From Tissierellia bacterium (GTDB lineage: Bacteria > Bacillota > Clostridia > Tissierellales > Dethiosulfatibacteraceae): DNA of 9,464 bases. Below the pieces are notes generated by a model. It was not told the origin of the DNA and searched no databases. It saw only the letters and a list, made by a program, of their open reading frames with translations. The stretch covers positions 1 through 9,464 of the forward strand of contig SKID01000104.1 in assembly GCA_007116605.1 (NCBI GenBank), given 5' to 3'. Shown in pieces: positions 1-6,140 of the stretch; position 1 is the first letter of the stretch, and each line of letters begins with the position of its first letter. The position numbers were made by a program, and so were the translations under genes.

Positions 1-304
1 CTTCTAATCCTCTAAAACTTGTGCCATCATAAAATAAATGTCTAAAGCTAAATGCTGTAATAACGTTATCCTCAATATCAAACTGAACACCTACTTGTTG
101 CTCTCCACTATCGCCAAAAACGCCTCTATATCTGCCGTTTGCCAAATCTAGATTTTCAATGTCCGTCAAATCTGATTCTTCATCTGGTGCCGGTGTTGTA
201 CCTGTATCTGTAACAACAGGTTGCTGATTATTTGAACCACAACCGACTATAAACAATGCTAATATCAAAAGCATTGATATGGTTAACATCCATTTCTTTT
301 TCAT
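1..304 (-). CDS. Lipoprotein, N-terminal part; possible FMN-binding-like domain (runs off window edge)
   Basis: The frame is open from an ATG at 304 to the window edge, giving 101 residues. The start is supported by AAGGGAG at 311-317 with a 6-nt spacer. The protein opens with a lipoprotein signal: basic MKKK, a hydrophobic stretch to about residue 20, and a lipobox ending I-V-G-C with Cys22 as the predicted lipidated residue. A Thr/Pro/Glu/Asp-rich linker (about 23-50) follows, as is common for surface lipoproteins. From about residue 55 the text NGRYRGVFGDSGEQQVGVQF and then a phase rich in Phe/Arg/His resembles small FMN-binding-domain lipoproteins of clostridia; this is from memory of the family and the domain is incomplete, so it is tentative. 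The lipoprotein call itself is firm. It lies 121 bp downstream of the response regulator on the same strand and could be one of its targets or a read-through member of that unit. Confidence 0.75.
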   Translation of the reverse strand, partial: MKKKWMLTISMLLILALFIVGCGSNNQQPVVTDTGTTPAPDEESDLTDIENLDLANGRYRGVFGDSGEQQVGVQFDIEDNVITAFSFRHLFYDGTSFRGLE

Positions 305-320
305 TGTAATCTCCCTTTTT

Positions 321-362
321 TATTAACTCTTTTTTTAGCTGAATTGTTAATATATTATTAAC
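321..362 (-). repeat. Three-copy GTTAATA/TATTAAC repeat in lipoprotein leader
   Basis: On the plus strand TATTAAC occurs at 321-327, its complement GTTAATA at 346-352, and TATTAAC again at 356-362. The last two form a perfect 7-bp inverted repeat with a 3-nt loop. The middle copy can instead pair with the copy at 321-327, which adjoins the ribosome binding site at 311-317. This may be an operator or a small RNA switch; AT-rich chance similarity is also possible. Confidence 0.4.
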
Positions 363-381
363 TTATCATCTTACGGGAGAA

Positions 382-409
382 CCTAAAACCCATCTAATTG
401 TCCTTTAGG
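382..409. promoter_or_regulatory. Inverted repeat CCTAAA-N16-TTTAGG upstream of lipoprotein gene
   Basis: CCTAAA at 382-387 and TTTAGG at 404-409 are exact complements, centred about 22 bp (two helical turns) apart. The right arm also lies inside TCCTTTAGGA at 401-410, which has a TCCT/AGGA dyad. Two-turn spacing suits a dimeric NarL-type regulator, and the gene just upstream encodes one, but nothing in the sequence proves binding. No T-run follows on either strand, so it is not a convincing terminator. Confidence 0.25.
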
Positions 410-425
410 ATAGTGACATTTGTCC

Positions 426-1067
426 CTAATCATCCAATGTCTTTCTAACCCATAATGTTGCTGCTTCTGTTCTATTCGACACATTCATCTTTTTAAAAAT
501 ATTGCTAATATAATTTCTCACTGTTTTCTCCGATATGCCCAAAGCATCACCAATCTCTTTATTGACCTTGCCTAGAGCAATAAGGTCCATAATTCTAACC
601 TCCTGTGGACTCAGGGTAGACTTTAGTAAATTTTTGTCTTTATGTCCTTTTAGAGAATTAAAAACAGCATGTGTTGCTGAAGCATCAAGGACTGATTTTC
701 CTTGAAAAACTGCTAAAATTGTATCAATCAAAGCATTACTATCAACATCTTTTAGTAGATAGGCATCCACTCCTGCTCTTATAGCACCTACTACCATCTC
801 ATGTTGGGTATAGGCTGTTAAAATAATCACCTTCAATTTTGGATGGCTCATTTTCAGAGCAATACAGGCGTTCACACCATCCCCATCAGGTAACTTAAAA
901 TCAAGCAATACCACATCCGGTCTTAATACGTCAGCCTTTTCTATTGCTTCACTAATAGTTCCGGCTTCCCCACAAATACACAATTGAGGATGAACCTCTA
1001 AAAACATTCTCAGTCCTTTTCTCACAACGCTATGATCATCTACAAGCAATACTTTTATCTCTTTCAT
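426..1067 (-). CDS. Two-component response regulator, NarL/LuxR family
   Basis: This is a cytoplasmic DNA-binding response regulator of 213 residues from the chosen ATG at 1067. The receiver domain (about 3-120) has the acidic pair Asp10/Asp11, the phosphorylation site Asp56 in VLLDFKLPD, Thr84 in ILTAYT and Lys106 in YLLKD, so every phosphotransfer residue is present. The C-terminal part (about 150-208) is a LuxR/GerE helix-turn-helix: LSPQEVRIMDLIALGKVNKE, then ISEKTVRNYISNIFKKMNV. A nine-codon upstream extension is possible, but MKEIKVLLVDD is the standard start of the family. The ATG lies 4 nt after the kinase stop codon, with GGGAG about 13 nt upstream (inside the kinase gene), so translation is probably coupled. 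The partner is almost certainly the adjacent histidine kinase. Targets are not shown; the downstream lipoprotein gene is a candidate. Confidence 0.93.
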   Translation of the reverse strand: MKEIKVLLVDDHSVVRKGLRMFLEVHPQLCICGEAGTISEAIEKADVLRPDVVLLDFKLPDGDGVNACIALKMSHPKLKVIILTAYTQHEMVVGAIRAGVDAYLLKDVDSNALIDTILAVFQGKSVLDASATHAVFNSLKGHKDKNLLKSTLSPQEVRIMDLIALGKVNKEIGDALGISEKTVRNYISNIFKKMNVSNRTEAATLWVRKTLDD

Positions 1068-1071
1068 ACTA

Positions 1072-2460
1072 CTATTCACTCTCCCACGGAACACGTATAT
1101 CTAAAACGGTGCCCTTTTTTTGTCTTTTGAAAGTCATCAGGCCATTAATCACCTCTACTCTTTCTTTCATAAACCCAATGCCATAACTTTCATGTTGATC
1201 TATCGTGTTCTCATCAAATCCTATCCCATCATCTGAAATACTAACTTGTAGACATTCATCTAAAGCTATCAAAGATATGGTTGCTTGATTAGCTTGAGAA
1301 TGCTTTAATATATTCATGATTGCTTCTTGTATAATGTAATATATTTGGCTCGATTTCTCAACTGATAATTCTATTGTCTGTTTGCTTTTAAGATCAGACT
1401 CCACTGCTAATTGAATGTGCTGACTTTTATTAAATACTCGTACCTGCTGATTAATCTTTTGAACAAGTTCTTCAAAAAAGATGGTTTGTTGAGCCGTTTC
1501 TTTTATGAAGTCTCTTGTTCTACTGATCGTTTCTCCTAGATCTTCTTTTACAGAAGTCAAAAGTTCAAGATCTAAGGGTTCTTCAACGTTTTGACTCAAA
1601 AAATCAATCTTTAAATTTGCAGCATAAATACTTTGAATAATACTATCATGGATTTCAATACCTAGTTTTCTTCTCTCTTCATCGGCTATCTTTCTTCTTT
1701 CTAATGCTTTAATTTTTTCTTTTTGTTCCCAACTAAAGGTTTCAATTACTTTAATCAGCAAAACAGTGATTACAATACCTACAGCAATTTTTATGACTTG
1801 AATGGGAAACCCAAATAATATTTTAAAGGCTTCATTATTGATCACATTTGCAGGGAAAAAATCCATTTCTCTAACAATTAATCCATCCACAATACCATAA
1901 GCCACAAAAATATACGCTAATCTTTTATACTTTAATGCGATATCCAATAAGTTTCTTTTCTTCATTTGCTTGCTCTGATAAAAAATAGCATATCCTGTCA
2001 ACATCCCTGCAGACAAACCCATGCAGTACCTTAAAACGATAATATTAAAATATGGATAATCCAAGTGATATTGTCCATCGTATATCCAATATAAACTGAA
2101 AAAGCCAATCAACCAAATGCCAAATAATATCCATGGAATGACTCGAATGTTTCTTTTATACTTCCAATGACTTGGTAATAATGCCGTTCCGAAAGCCATT
2201 AAAAAAGCAAACGAAAGTGCTTTTAAGAATTGTTTTATGAAGAATAATGCTTCATAAAGCTCTTGATATAGATTCGTAATGACAATCATTGTAATCCATT
2301 CAGATAAGCCATGTAGGATTCCAAACAATCCTAAATAAGGCAGCACCTTAACCAATGGTAAATTGTTGACTTCTTCATTCTTGTACAATAAAGACTTAAA
2401 ACCCATGATAAGATATACAAGTCCATAGGTTAGATATAGAAAAAAATATTCCTTCGGCAT
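1072..2460 (-). CDS. Membrane sensor histidine kinase, NarL/DegS type (HisKA_3)
   Basis: This is a 462-residue membrane histidine kinase. The first 240 or so residues are mostly hydrophobic and contain roughly seven membrane-spanning segments (about 5-22, 38-60, 76-95, 107-126, 138-161, 180-196, 222-240), with no large extracellular loop, so the signal is probably sensed in or near the membrane. A short coiled coil (about 242-262) leads to the dimerisation/phosphoacceptor box, EIHDSIIQSIYA, with the phosphorylated His at 271. The ATPase domain has an N box with Asn383 (QEAIMNILKHS), a G1 box DDGIGFD at 410-416, and a G2 box YGIGFMKERV near 426-435. GGAGG at 2467-2471 with a 6-nt spacer fixes the start. 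The response regulator begins 4 nt after the stop. The ribosome binding site falls inside the end of the upstream ABC-ATPase remnant, so the kinase is likely transcribed from the padR promoter. The signal is unknown. Confidence 0.92.
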   Translation of the reverse strand: MPKEYFFLYLTYGLVYLIMGFKSLLYKNEEVNNLPLVKVLPYLGLFGILHGLSEWITMIVITNLYQELYEALFFIKQFLKALSFAFLMAFGTALLPSHWKYKRNIRVIPWILFGIWLIGFFSLYWIYDGQYHLDYPYFNIIVLRYCMGLSAGMLTGYAIFYQSKQMKKRNLLDIALKYKRLAYIFVAYGIVDGLIVREMDFFPANVINNEAFKILFGFPIQVIKIAVGIVITVLLIKVIETFSWEQKEKIKALERRKIADEERRKLGIEIHDSIIQSIYAANLKIDFLSQNVEEPLDLELLTSVKEDLGETISRTRDFIKETAQQTIFFEELVQKINQQVRVFNKSQHIQLAVESDLKSKQTIELSVEKSSQIYYIIQEAIMNILKHSQANQATISLIALDECLQVSISDDGIGFDENTIDQHESYGIGFMKERVEVINGLMTFKRQKKGTVLDIRVPWESE

Positions 2461-2461
2461 T

Positions 2462-2628
2462 TTAATCCTCCATATAAGATAGATTTACCAACTGGCTATC
2501 CTTATTGAAAAAGGCGCCTAATAATTTGTACCGCTTTCACCTACAATACATGATATTTTATTCTTATTGATAATCATCTGAGGAATATCTAAAATATCAC
2601 GATATTGAACATTTGATAGTTGAAACAT
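2462..2628 (-). pseudogene. ABC-transporter ATPase remnant, Walker A loop and body deleted
   Basis: An ATG at 2628, with AGGAG at 2636-2640 and a 7-nt spacer, opens a 36-codon frame ending at a TAG at 2518-2520. It begins MFQLSNVQYRDILDI and ends with CIVGESGTNY. The first part is the start of an ABC ATPase, and CIVGESG is where the Walker A motif (normally GESGSGKTT) begins; GKTT is missing. Shifting one frame at 2527 gives 21 further codons, KLLGAFFNKDSQL and then NLSYMED, ending in TAA at 2462-2464. KLL and FFNKD look like the helix and loop that follow Walker A. So a small internal deletion removed GKTT and shifted the frame, and the remaining 170 or so residues of a normal ATPase are gone. 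It sits in the operon between padR and the kinase. An expressed short peptide cannot be excluded, but it could not bind ATP. Confidence 0.75.
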
Positions 2629-2639
2629 ATCATTTCTCC

Positions 2640-2948
2640 TTAATCCTGTATTTCATTTACTAATTCTTTGCTTTTTAATTTAGCTTCTAATAACACTTCA
2701 TCTCCCACTGTTGTGGTCCTATAGTATTTTCTTGTTTTACCATCTACCACAATAGCTTCTTGTGTTAATAATCCACCTTGTTCCATTTGTTTTAATAATG
2801 GATAGAGCGTCCCTGGACTTATATCATAACCATGATTTGCCAACTCCGCCATCATCCAACTACCATAAATCGGCTCAATAGAAGCATGGTGTAGGATATG
2901 GATTTGAATAAATCCCAAAAACAATTTTCGTAATATTTGATCCTTCAC
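2640..2948 (-). CDS. PadR-family transcriptional repressor
   Basis: This 102-residue protein is the normal size for the small (PadR-s1-like) group. The winged helix-turn-helix is clear: helices around 5-40 with YGSWMMAELANHGYDISPGT, the family signature GTLYPLLKQMEQGGLL (about 46-61), then the wing with GKTRKYYRTT (about 70-79), and a C-terminal dimerisation helix. PadR proteins usually repress their own operon and neighbouring transporter genes and release DNA on binding a small molecule. The start is GTG at 2948: the codon before it is an in-frame TGA, and GGAGG at 2958-2962 lies 9 nt upstream. The stop codon overlaps the ribosome binding site of the ABC-ATPase remnant, a typical padR-transporter pairing. 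It probably controls the promoter at 3035-3063 through the adjacent tandem repeats. The transporter it once governed seems lost, yet the regulator is intact. Confidence 0.92.
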   Translation of the reverse strand: MKDQILRKLFLGFIQIHILHHASIEPIYGSWMMAELANHGYDISPGTLYPLLKQMEQGGLLTQEAIVVDGKTRKYYRTTTVGDEVLLEAKLKSKELVNEIQD

Positions 2949-3001
2949 TCAATCAGTCCTCCGTTGTGATGATACGATCTCTTTGTATGGTTTTACATTG
3001 T

Positions 3002-3029
3002 TATCGTTTTTCGATATCGGTTTTTGATA
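3002..3029. promoter_or_regulatory. Tandem 13-bp repeats, probable PadR operator
   Basis: Two consecutive 13-bp units, TATCGTTTTTCGA (3002-3014) and TATCGGTTTTTGA (3015-3027), are followed by TA. They differ at only a few positions. The first unit plus the next two bases is itself an inverted repeat, TATCG-TTTTT-CGATA, and CGATATCG (3012-3019) bridges the units. The repeats begin a few bases downstream of the -10 box of the padR promoter, covering the start of transcription, which is the expected place for an autorepressor site. The link to PadR is inferred from position. Confidence 0.6.
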
Positions 3030-3034
3030 TTTGT

Positions 3035-3063
3035 ATTTTATCATAGTTGATTATTTATATCAA
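3035..3063 (-). promoter_or_regulatory. Sigma-A-type promoter for the padR-kinase-regulator unit
   Basis: Reading the minus strand, TTGATA (3063-3058) and TAAAAT (3040-3035) are separated by exactly 17 bp. Transcription would begin near 3028, inside the tandem repeats, and give a leader of about 80 nt before the GTG of padR. The -35 box is part of an inverted repeat TTGAT-N7-ATCAA (3047-3063). No other convincing promoter was seen between here and the kinase, so the whole unit down to the response regulator may depend on it. Confidence 0.7.
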
Positions 3064-3077
3064 CAACAGAACAGAAA

Positions 3078-3109
3078 AATCCTTTGCCTTGATAAAAAGA
3101 CAAAGGATT
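3078..3109 (-). terminator. Intrinsic terminator of the oxidoreductase-transporter operon
   Basis: AATCCTTTG (3078-3086) and CAAAGGATT (3101-3109) form a perfect 9-bp stem with a 14-nt loop. On the minus strand the stem is followed by a T-rich stretch (ATTTTTCTGT). It lies about 40 bp past the stop of the transporter gene and ahead of the padR promoter, so it separates the two minus-strand units. The T-run is short (five) and the loop is large, so termination may be incomplete. Confidence 0.7.
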
Positions 3110-3146
3110 CATCACTCAACATCCTATTATATCCGTACTCATTAGA

Positions 3147-4370
3147 TTATCCAATACTTTCTTTAATGGCTAGGTCGTGATAATCTAGCAAACTAGATCT
3201 TTTAATTGGTTTTTTTACAAACAATGCCAAAATACCCGCTATCAAAGCCACTATGGCAGAAAACACAAAAGTGTCTTGTAGGGAACTAGCATTAGCCACC
3301 ACTATGGGGCCCACCAAAGCACCCAATCCATAGGCCTGGAAATAAATCCCATAGTTGGCTCCTAAGTTTTTGATTCCATAATATTCACCTATCACTGTCG
3401 GAAGAACTGAAATCGTCCCTCCAAAACAAGCGGCTATGCCTGCAAGCAAGAGAAAATATGTGATAAAGTTTAATGACATAAAACGCATCAACACCATGCA
3501 AGCAGCTGTTATAAACGCCATGATGGCTATGACTTTAACACGATCAAACCGATCAGACAGGGCACCCCAACCCAGTCTTCCAACAGCATTAAACAAAGCG
3601 ATGAGCGTCACCGCATTGGTTGCAATGTCAGCATTTAAACCTGCCAGTTCTATACCAATATCTTTTGCCAAACCAATAACTAATAATCCTCCCATTGTAG
3701 CTAAACCAAACATCACCCAGAGCAAATAACAGGCTTTCGTCTTCAACATCTCTCTCACAGTAAAGCTGATTTCATCATCTATTGACGTTATTGACGGACT
3801 TTGACTTTTAGGCACACTTAAAAATTGTGCTCCTGTCAGGGTCAAAACCGTAAACAAAATACCTAAATAGAAAAATGTGCTAGAGACGCCTGCATTCATT
3901 AATAAATATTCAATAATCGTCTTAAACACCAAACTGCCTAAACCAAAAGCACCTACTGCAATTCCTGTAATAAATCCTTTTTTATCAGGAAACCATTTGA
4001 TACAAGTGGTTAAAGGACACACATACACAAAGCCCACCCCTATGCCTGAAATAATGCCATAATAAATATACAGTTGCCCTGTGGTAGTTGCTGTTGATGA
4101 TAACATGAGTCCAAGACCATACATCACTCCGCCTATAGAAGCCACCTTTTTAGGTCCAAAGCGATCTTGTAATCTTCCTGATAATAAAGTGATAAAAGCA
4201 AATACAAACACAATAATTGAAAAAGTCATCACTGTTTCACTACTTGACCATCCAAATGCATCCATGAGGGGTTGATTAAATAAACTCCATGCATAAATTG
4301 CCCCTACACACATCTGTAACAAAACAGCACCTAATACAACTAGCCAACGATTTGAAACTTTAGCCAACAT
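3147..4370 (-). CDS. OFA-family major facilitator transporter (oxalate/formate antiporter-like; monocarboxylate)
   Basis: This is a 12-helix inner-membrane carrier of 407 residues from the chosen ATG at 4370. It opens with RWLVVLGAVLLQMCVGAIYA and WSLFNQPL, the hallmark start of the oxalate/formate antiporter family, and has motif A (GRLQDRFGPKK, about 65-75) between helices 2 and 3 with a weaker copy (GALSDRFDRVKV) in the second half. Family members carry oxalate, formate, lactate or pyruvate; the exact solute cannot be read here. The start at 4370 is preferred because GAGGGG (4377-4382) precedes it by 6 nt. An ATG 33 nt upstream at 4403 overlaps the stop of the ferredoxin subunit (TAATG) and would add 11 non-conserved residues. 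It is the last gene of the operon, which suggests that it moves the substrate, product or a counter-ion of the 2-oxoacid oxidoreductase. Confidence 0.88.
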   Translation of the reverse strand: MLAKVSNRWLVVLGAVLLQMCVGAIYAWSLFNQPLMDAFGWSSSETVMTFSIIVFVFAFITLLSGRLQDRFGPKKVASIGGVMYGLGLMLSSTATTTGQLYIYYGIISGIGVGFVYVCPLTTCIKWFPDKKGFITGIAVGAFGLGSLVFKTIIEYLLMNAGVSSTFFYLGILFTVLTLTGAQFLSVPKSQSPSITSIDDEISFTVREMLKTKACYLLWVMFGLATMGGLLVIGLAKDIGIELAGLNADIATNAVTLIALFNAVGRLGWGALSDRFDRVKVIAIMAFITAACMVLMRFMSLNFITYFLLLAGIAACFGGTISVLPTVIGEYYGIKNLGANYGIYFQAYGLGALVGPIVVANASSLQDTFVFSAIVALIAGILALFVKKPIKRSSLLDYHDLAIKESIG

Positions 4371-4376
4371 AAAACA

Positions 4377-4382
4377 CCCCTC
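4377..4382 (-). promoter_or_regulatory. Ribosome binding site deciding the transporter start
   Basis: GAGGGG lies 6 nt before the ATG at 4370. The alternative ATG at 4403 has only a weak GGAT upstream, though it could be read by coupling because it overlaps the stop codon of the preceding gene by one base. Confidence 0.6.
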
Positions 4383-4402
4383 ATACTCATTCCTAGTACC
4401 CA

Positions 4403-4594
4403 TTAAGATCCAATACTTAATGCTTGTTTAGGGCAGACGGTTACACATAATCCACACCCTTTACAACGACCTTCATTAATTTGAACTTTTTTCTCTTCCT
4501 TAATATACACAAAAACATTGGGTTCTGGGCAGGTAGAAAGACATATTTTACATCCAATACATTTTTCTGTTGCCACCTTTGCCGAAACATACAT
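4403..4594 (-). CDS. 2-oxoacid:ferredoxin oxidoreductase delta subunit (2[4Fe-4S] ferredoxin)
   Basis: This 63-residue protein has two complete CxxCxxCxxxCP motifs. The first is Cys12, 15, 18 and 22 (CIGCKICLSTCP) and the second is Cys44, 47, 50 and 54 (CKGCGLCVTVCP). Each motif gives three ligands to one [4Fe-4S] cluster and one to the other, as in bacterial 2[4Fe-4S] ferredoxins. In POR/KOR enzymes with separate subunits this delta subunit passes electrons from the cluster beside the thiamine cofactor to external ferredoxin. The start at 4594 is supported by AGGAGG about 7 nt upstream. The gene follows the gamma subunit by 17 nt, and its TAA overlaps an upstream ATG of the transporter frame. 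All eight Cys are present, so it should be functional. A free ferredoxin is the alternative, but the operon context favours a subunit. Confidence 0.9.
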   Translation of the reverse strand: MYVSAKVATEKCIGCKICLSTCPEPNVFVYIKEEKKVQINEGRCKGCGLCVTVCPKQALSIGS

Positions 4595-4611
4595 ATTTAG
4601 CCCTCCTATAC

Positions 4612-5283
4612 TTATATAGCATTGACAAATTCTTTCACAGCTGATGCTGCTTCTTCCATGACTTTCATATTTGAATCAATTAATTGGGTTATTTTCTTGT
4701 ATTTGCTTTTCAGAACATTATCAAGCACTGCCGTGGTTGCTGACGCCACAAAATTACCTCCATCAAATCTTTCTGTAATAGCCACTTGTAAAGAGTCATA
4801 AGATACCAAATCAGCAATGCCCATCAATCCACCTAGCATGGCCATATTGGTGGATAACTCTGTTCCTCCAACCTCTGAGGCAATACTGGTTGCTGCCACA
4901 TAATAGATCTTTGCATTTAGCTCATCTAGTTTTTTTAATTCTTCTTGACTCAAATCTAAGGGTTGGTCTGAATTAATGAGAATTTTTCCATTTCTTTGTA
5001 GTCCGTCAAAAAACGGCATGGTATAACACTTCCCCATGGTAATCACATCTGGATGGAAAATCATGATAATATTTGGAGATAAAATCTCTCCTCTTTCATT
5101 TATTTTTTCAGTGGCTATGCGAACATAACTTTCCGCTGGTGCCAGTCTTTTTTCAGCACCAAAGAAAGGATTCACCGTGCTAAATTTTCCATCACGTGTT
5201 GTAGCTGCCCCCAAAATATGTGCCGCAGTAACAACCCCTTGACCACCAAGACCTGACATTCTTATTGACATTTTTCTTTCCAT
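4612..5283 (-). CDS. 2-oxoacid:ferredoxin oxidoreductase gamma subunit
   Basis: This 223-residue protein is the usual size for a free gamma subunit. The Rossmann-like catalytic domain begins with IRMSGLGGQGVVTAAHIL; GLGGQG (11-16) is the family signature. It continues with NPFFGAEKRLAPAESYVRI (about 38-57), matching the G-x-E-x-R-x-x-P block of gamma subunits, and NMAMLGGLMG near 145-154. This domain helps bind coenzyme A and completes the active site with the alpha and beta subunits. The canonical block usually has Arg and Gly-Ala-Pro where this has KRLAP, a mild variation. The ATG at 5283 overlaps the beta stop by one base (TAATG), and AGGAGGG precedes it by about 8 nt; Met5 is a less likely alternative. 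Gamma follows beta, which is the order alpha-beta-gamma-delta rather than the gamma-delta-alpha-beta order of many POR operons. Confidence 0.9.
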   Translation of the reverse strand: MERKMSIRMSGLGGQGVVTAAHILGAATTRDGKFSTVNPFFGAEKRLAPAESYVRIATEKINERGEILSPNIIMIFHPDVITMGKCYTMPFFDGLQRNGKILINSDQPLDLSQEELKKLDELNAKIYYVAATSIASEVGGTELSTNMAMLGGLMGIADLVSYDSLQVAITERFDGGNFVASATTAVLDNVLKSKYKKITQLIDSNMKVMEEAASAVKEFVNAI

Positions 5284-6140
5284 TATTTTGACCCTCCTTC
5301 TAAGCTCTCAAAAAGCTCTTGAGCCTTTGCCGAAATAAATTCTCCGGTGGGATAGGTTCCCTCTTTCTCCCTGTTTTTAACCGTCGCTAAAACTTCATCC
5401 GGTTTCAACTTATAGTTAGTCGGACAGGGCGCATATATTTGGACATAAGTCGGACCTATTTCTCTAGCTGCTAAAATTGCTCTTTTAACTGCTTTTTCCA
5501 GCACTCTAGACTTGGCTGGATTACAAGTTGCGACATAAGCACACCCTGCTACTTGAGCCACATCTGCCAAATTGACTTTTGGGAAGTTTTTTCCTTTGGG
5601 AGCCATATTAAGGACCGCTTTTTCAGCAGTCATACCGCTTTCTTGACCTCCTGTATTAGCATAAGCTTCATTATCCAACATAATGGTCGTAATGTTTTCT
5701 CTTCTAAACCATGATTGCATGACCATATCTAGGCCAATATCTGCTGTGGCACCATCTCCTGCAATCACTACCACATCTTTAATCTCATCTGGAAATCTTA
5801 ATTTAAGGGCTCTTTTCAAGCCTGTTGCTACCGCATTTTGATTACCAAATAAAGAATGTATATTGTGTAAAGCAACCTGGGAAAAGGCCAATGCACTACA
5901 GCCAGTAGATCCTACAATAATTGTACTTTCTGGATTAGGAAGGGAAGCCAAAATTAAGCGCATCGAAAGAGCCAAACCACATCCAGCACATAAAGGATGT
6001 TCCTCAATCAACTCTTTAAAAGAACCTAAGTCAGCTACTCCATAATCTTGACCATAAGAACCTTTTTCAACTAACTCCTTATACTCTTGTGGCATCACAT
6101 CCTCAAAGCAAGGTGATATTTTTACTAAGCCTTTATTCAT
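5283..6140 (-). CDS. 2-oxoacid:ferredoxin oxidoreductase beta subunit (thiamine diphosphate and [4Fe-4S])
   Basis: This 285-residue catalytic subunit binds thiamine diphosphate and the cluster next to it. The Mg/TPP motif is GDGATADIGLD (128-138), ending at LDNEAYANTGGQ (155-166). The four expected cluster ligands can be picked out: Cys51 and Cys54 in HPLCAGCG, Cys81 in GSTGCSA, and Cys239 in APCPTNY. GNQNAVATGLKRA (99-111) is the conserved block before the TPP motif. NTGGQ is like the POR/VOR group, so pyruvate or a branched-chain 2-oxoacid are the leading substrates; this is inference. The chosen ATG (6140) forms ATGA with the alpha stop and has AAGGAGG 8 nt upstream. A GTG at 6149 would start on the ribosome binding site itself and was rejected. 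Separate beta and gamma subunits, not a large fused POR, are typical of several clostridia and archaea. Confidence 0.92.
   Translation of the reverse strand: MNKGLVKISPCFEDVMPQEYKELVEKGSYGQDYGVADLGSFKELIEEHPLCAGCGLALSMRLILASLPNPESTIIVGSTGCSALAFSQVALHNIHSLFGNQNAVATGLKRALKLRFPDEIKDVVVIAGDGATADIGLDMVMQSWFRRENITTIMLDNEAYANTGGQESGMTAEKAVLNMAPKGKNFPKVNLADVAQVAGCAYVATCNPAKSRVLEKAVKRAILAAREIGPTYVQIYAPCPTNYKLKPDEVLATVKNREKEGTYPTGEFISAKAQELFESLEGGSK

Noticed and set aside
382..409. Intrinsic terminator after the response regulator
   Set aside because: The stem is only 6 bp with a 16-nt loop, and no T-run follows on the minus strand; it is kept only as a possible binding site.
1068..1094. Nine-residue N-terminal extension of the response regulator (start at 1094)
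   Set aside because: It lies inside the kinase coding end, and response regulators of this family begin directly at the MKEIKVLLVDD strand.
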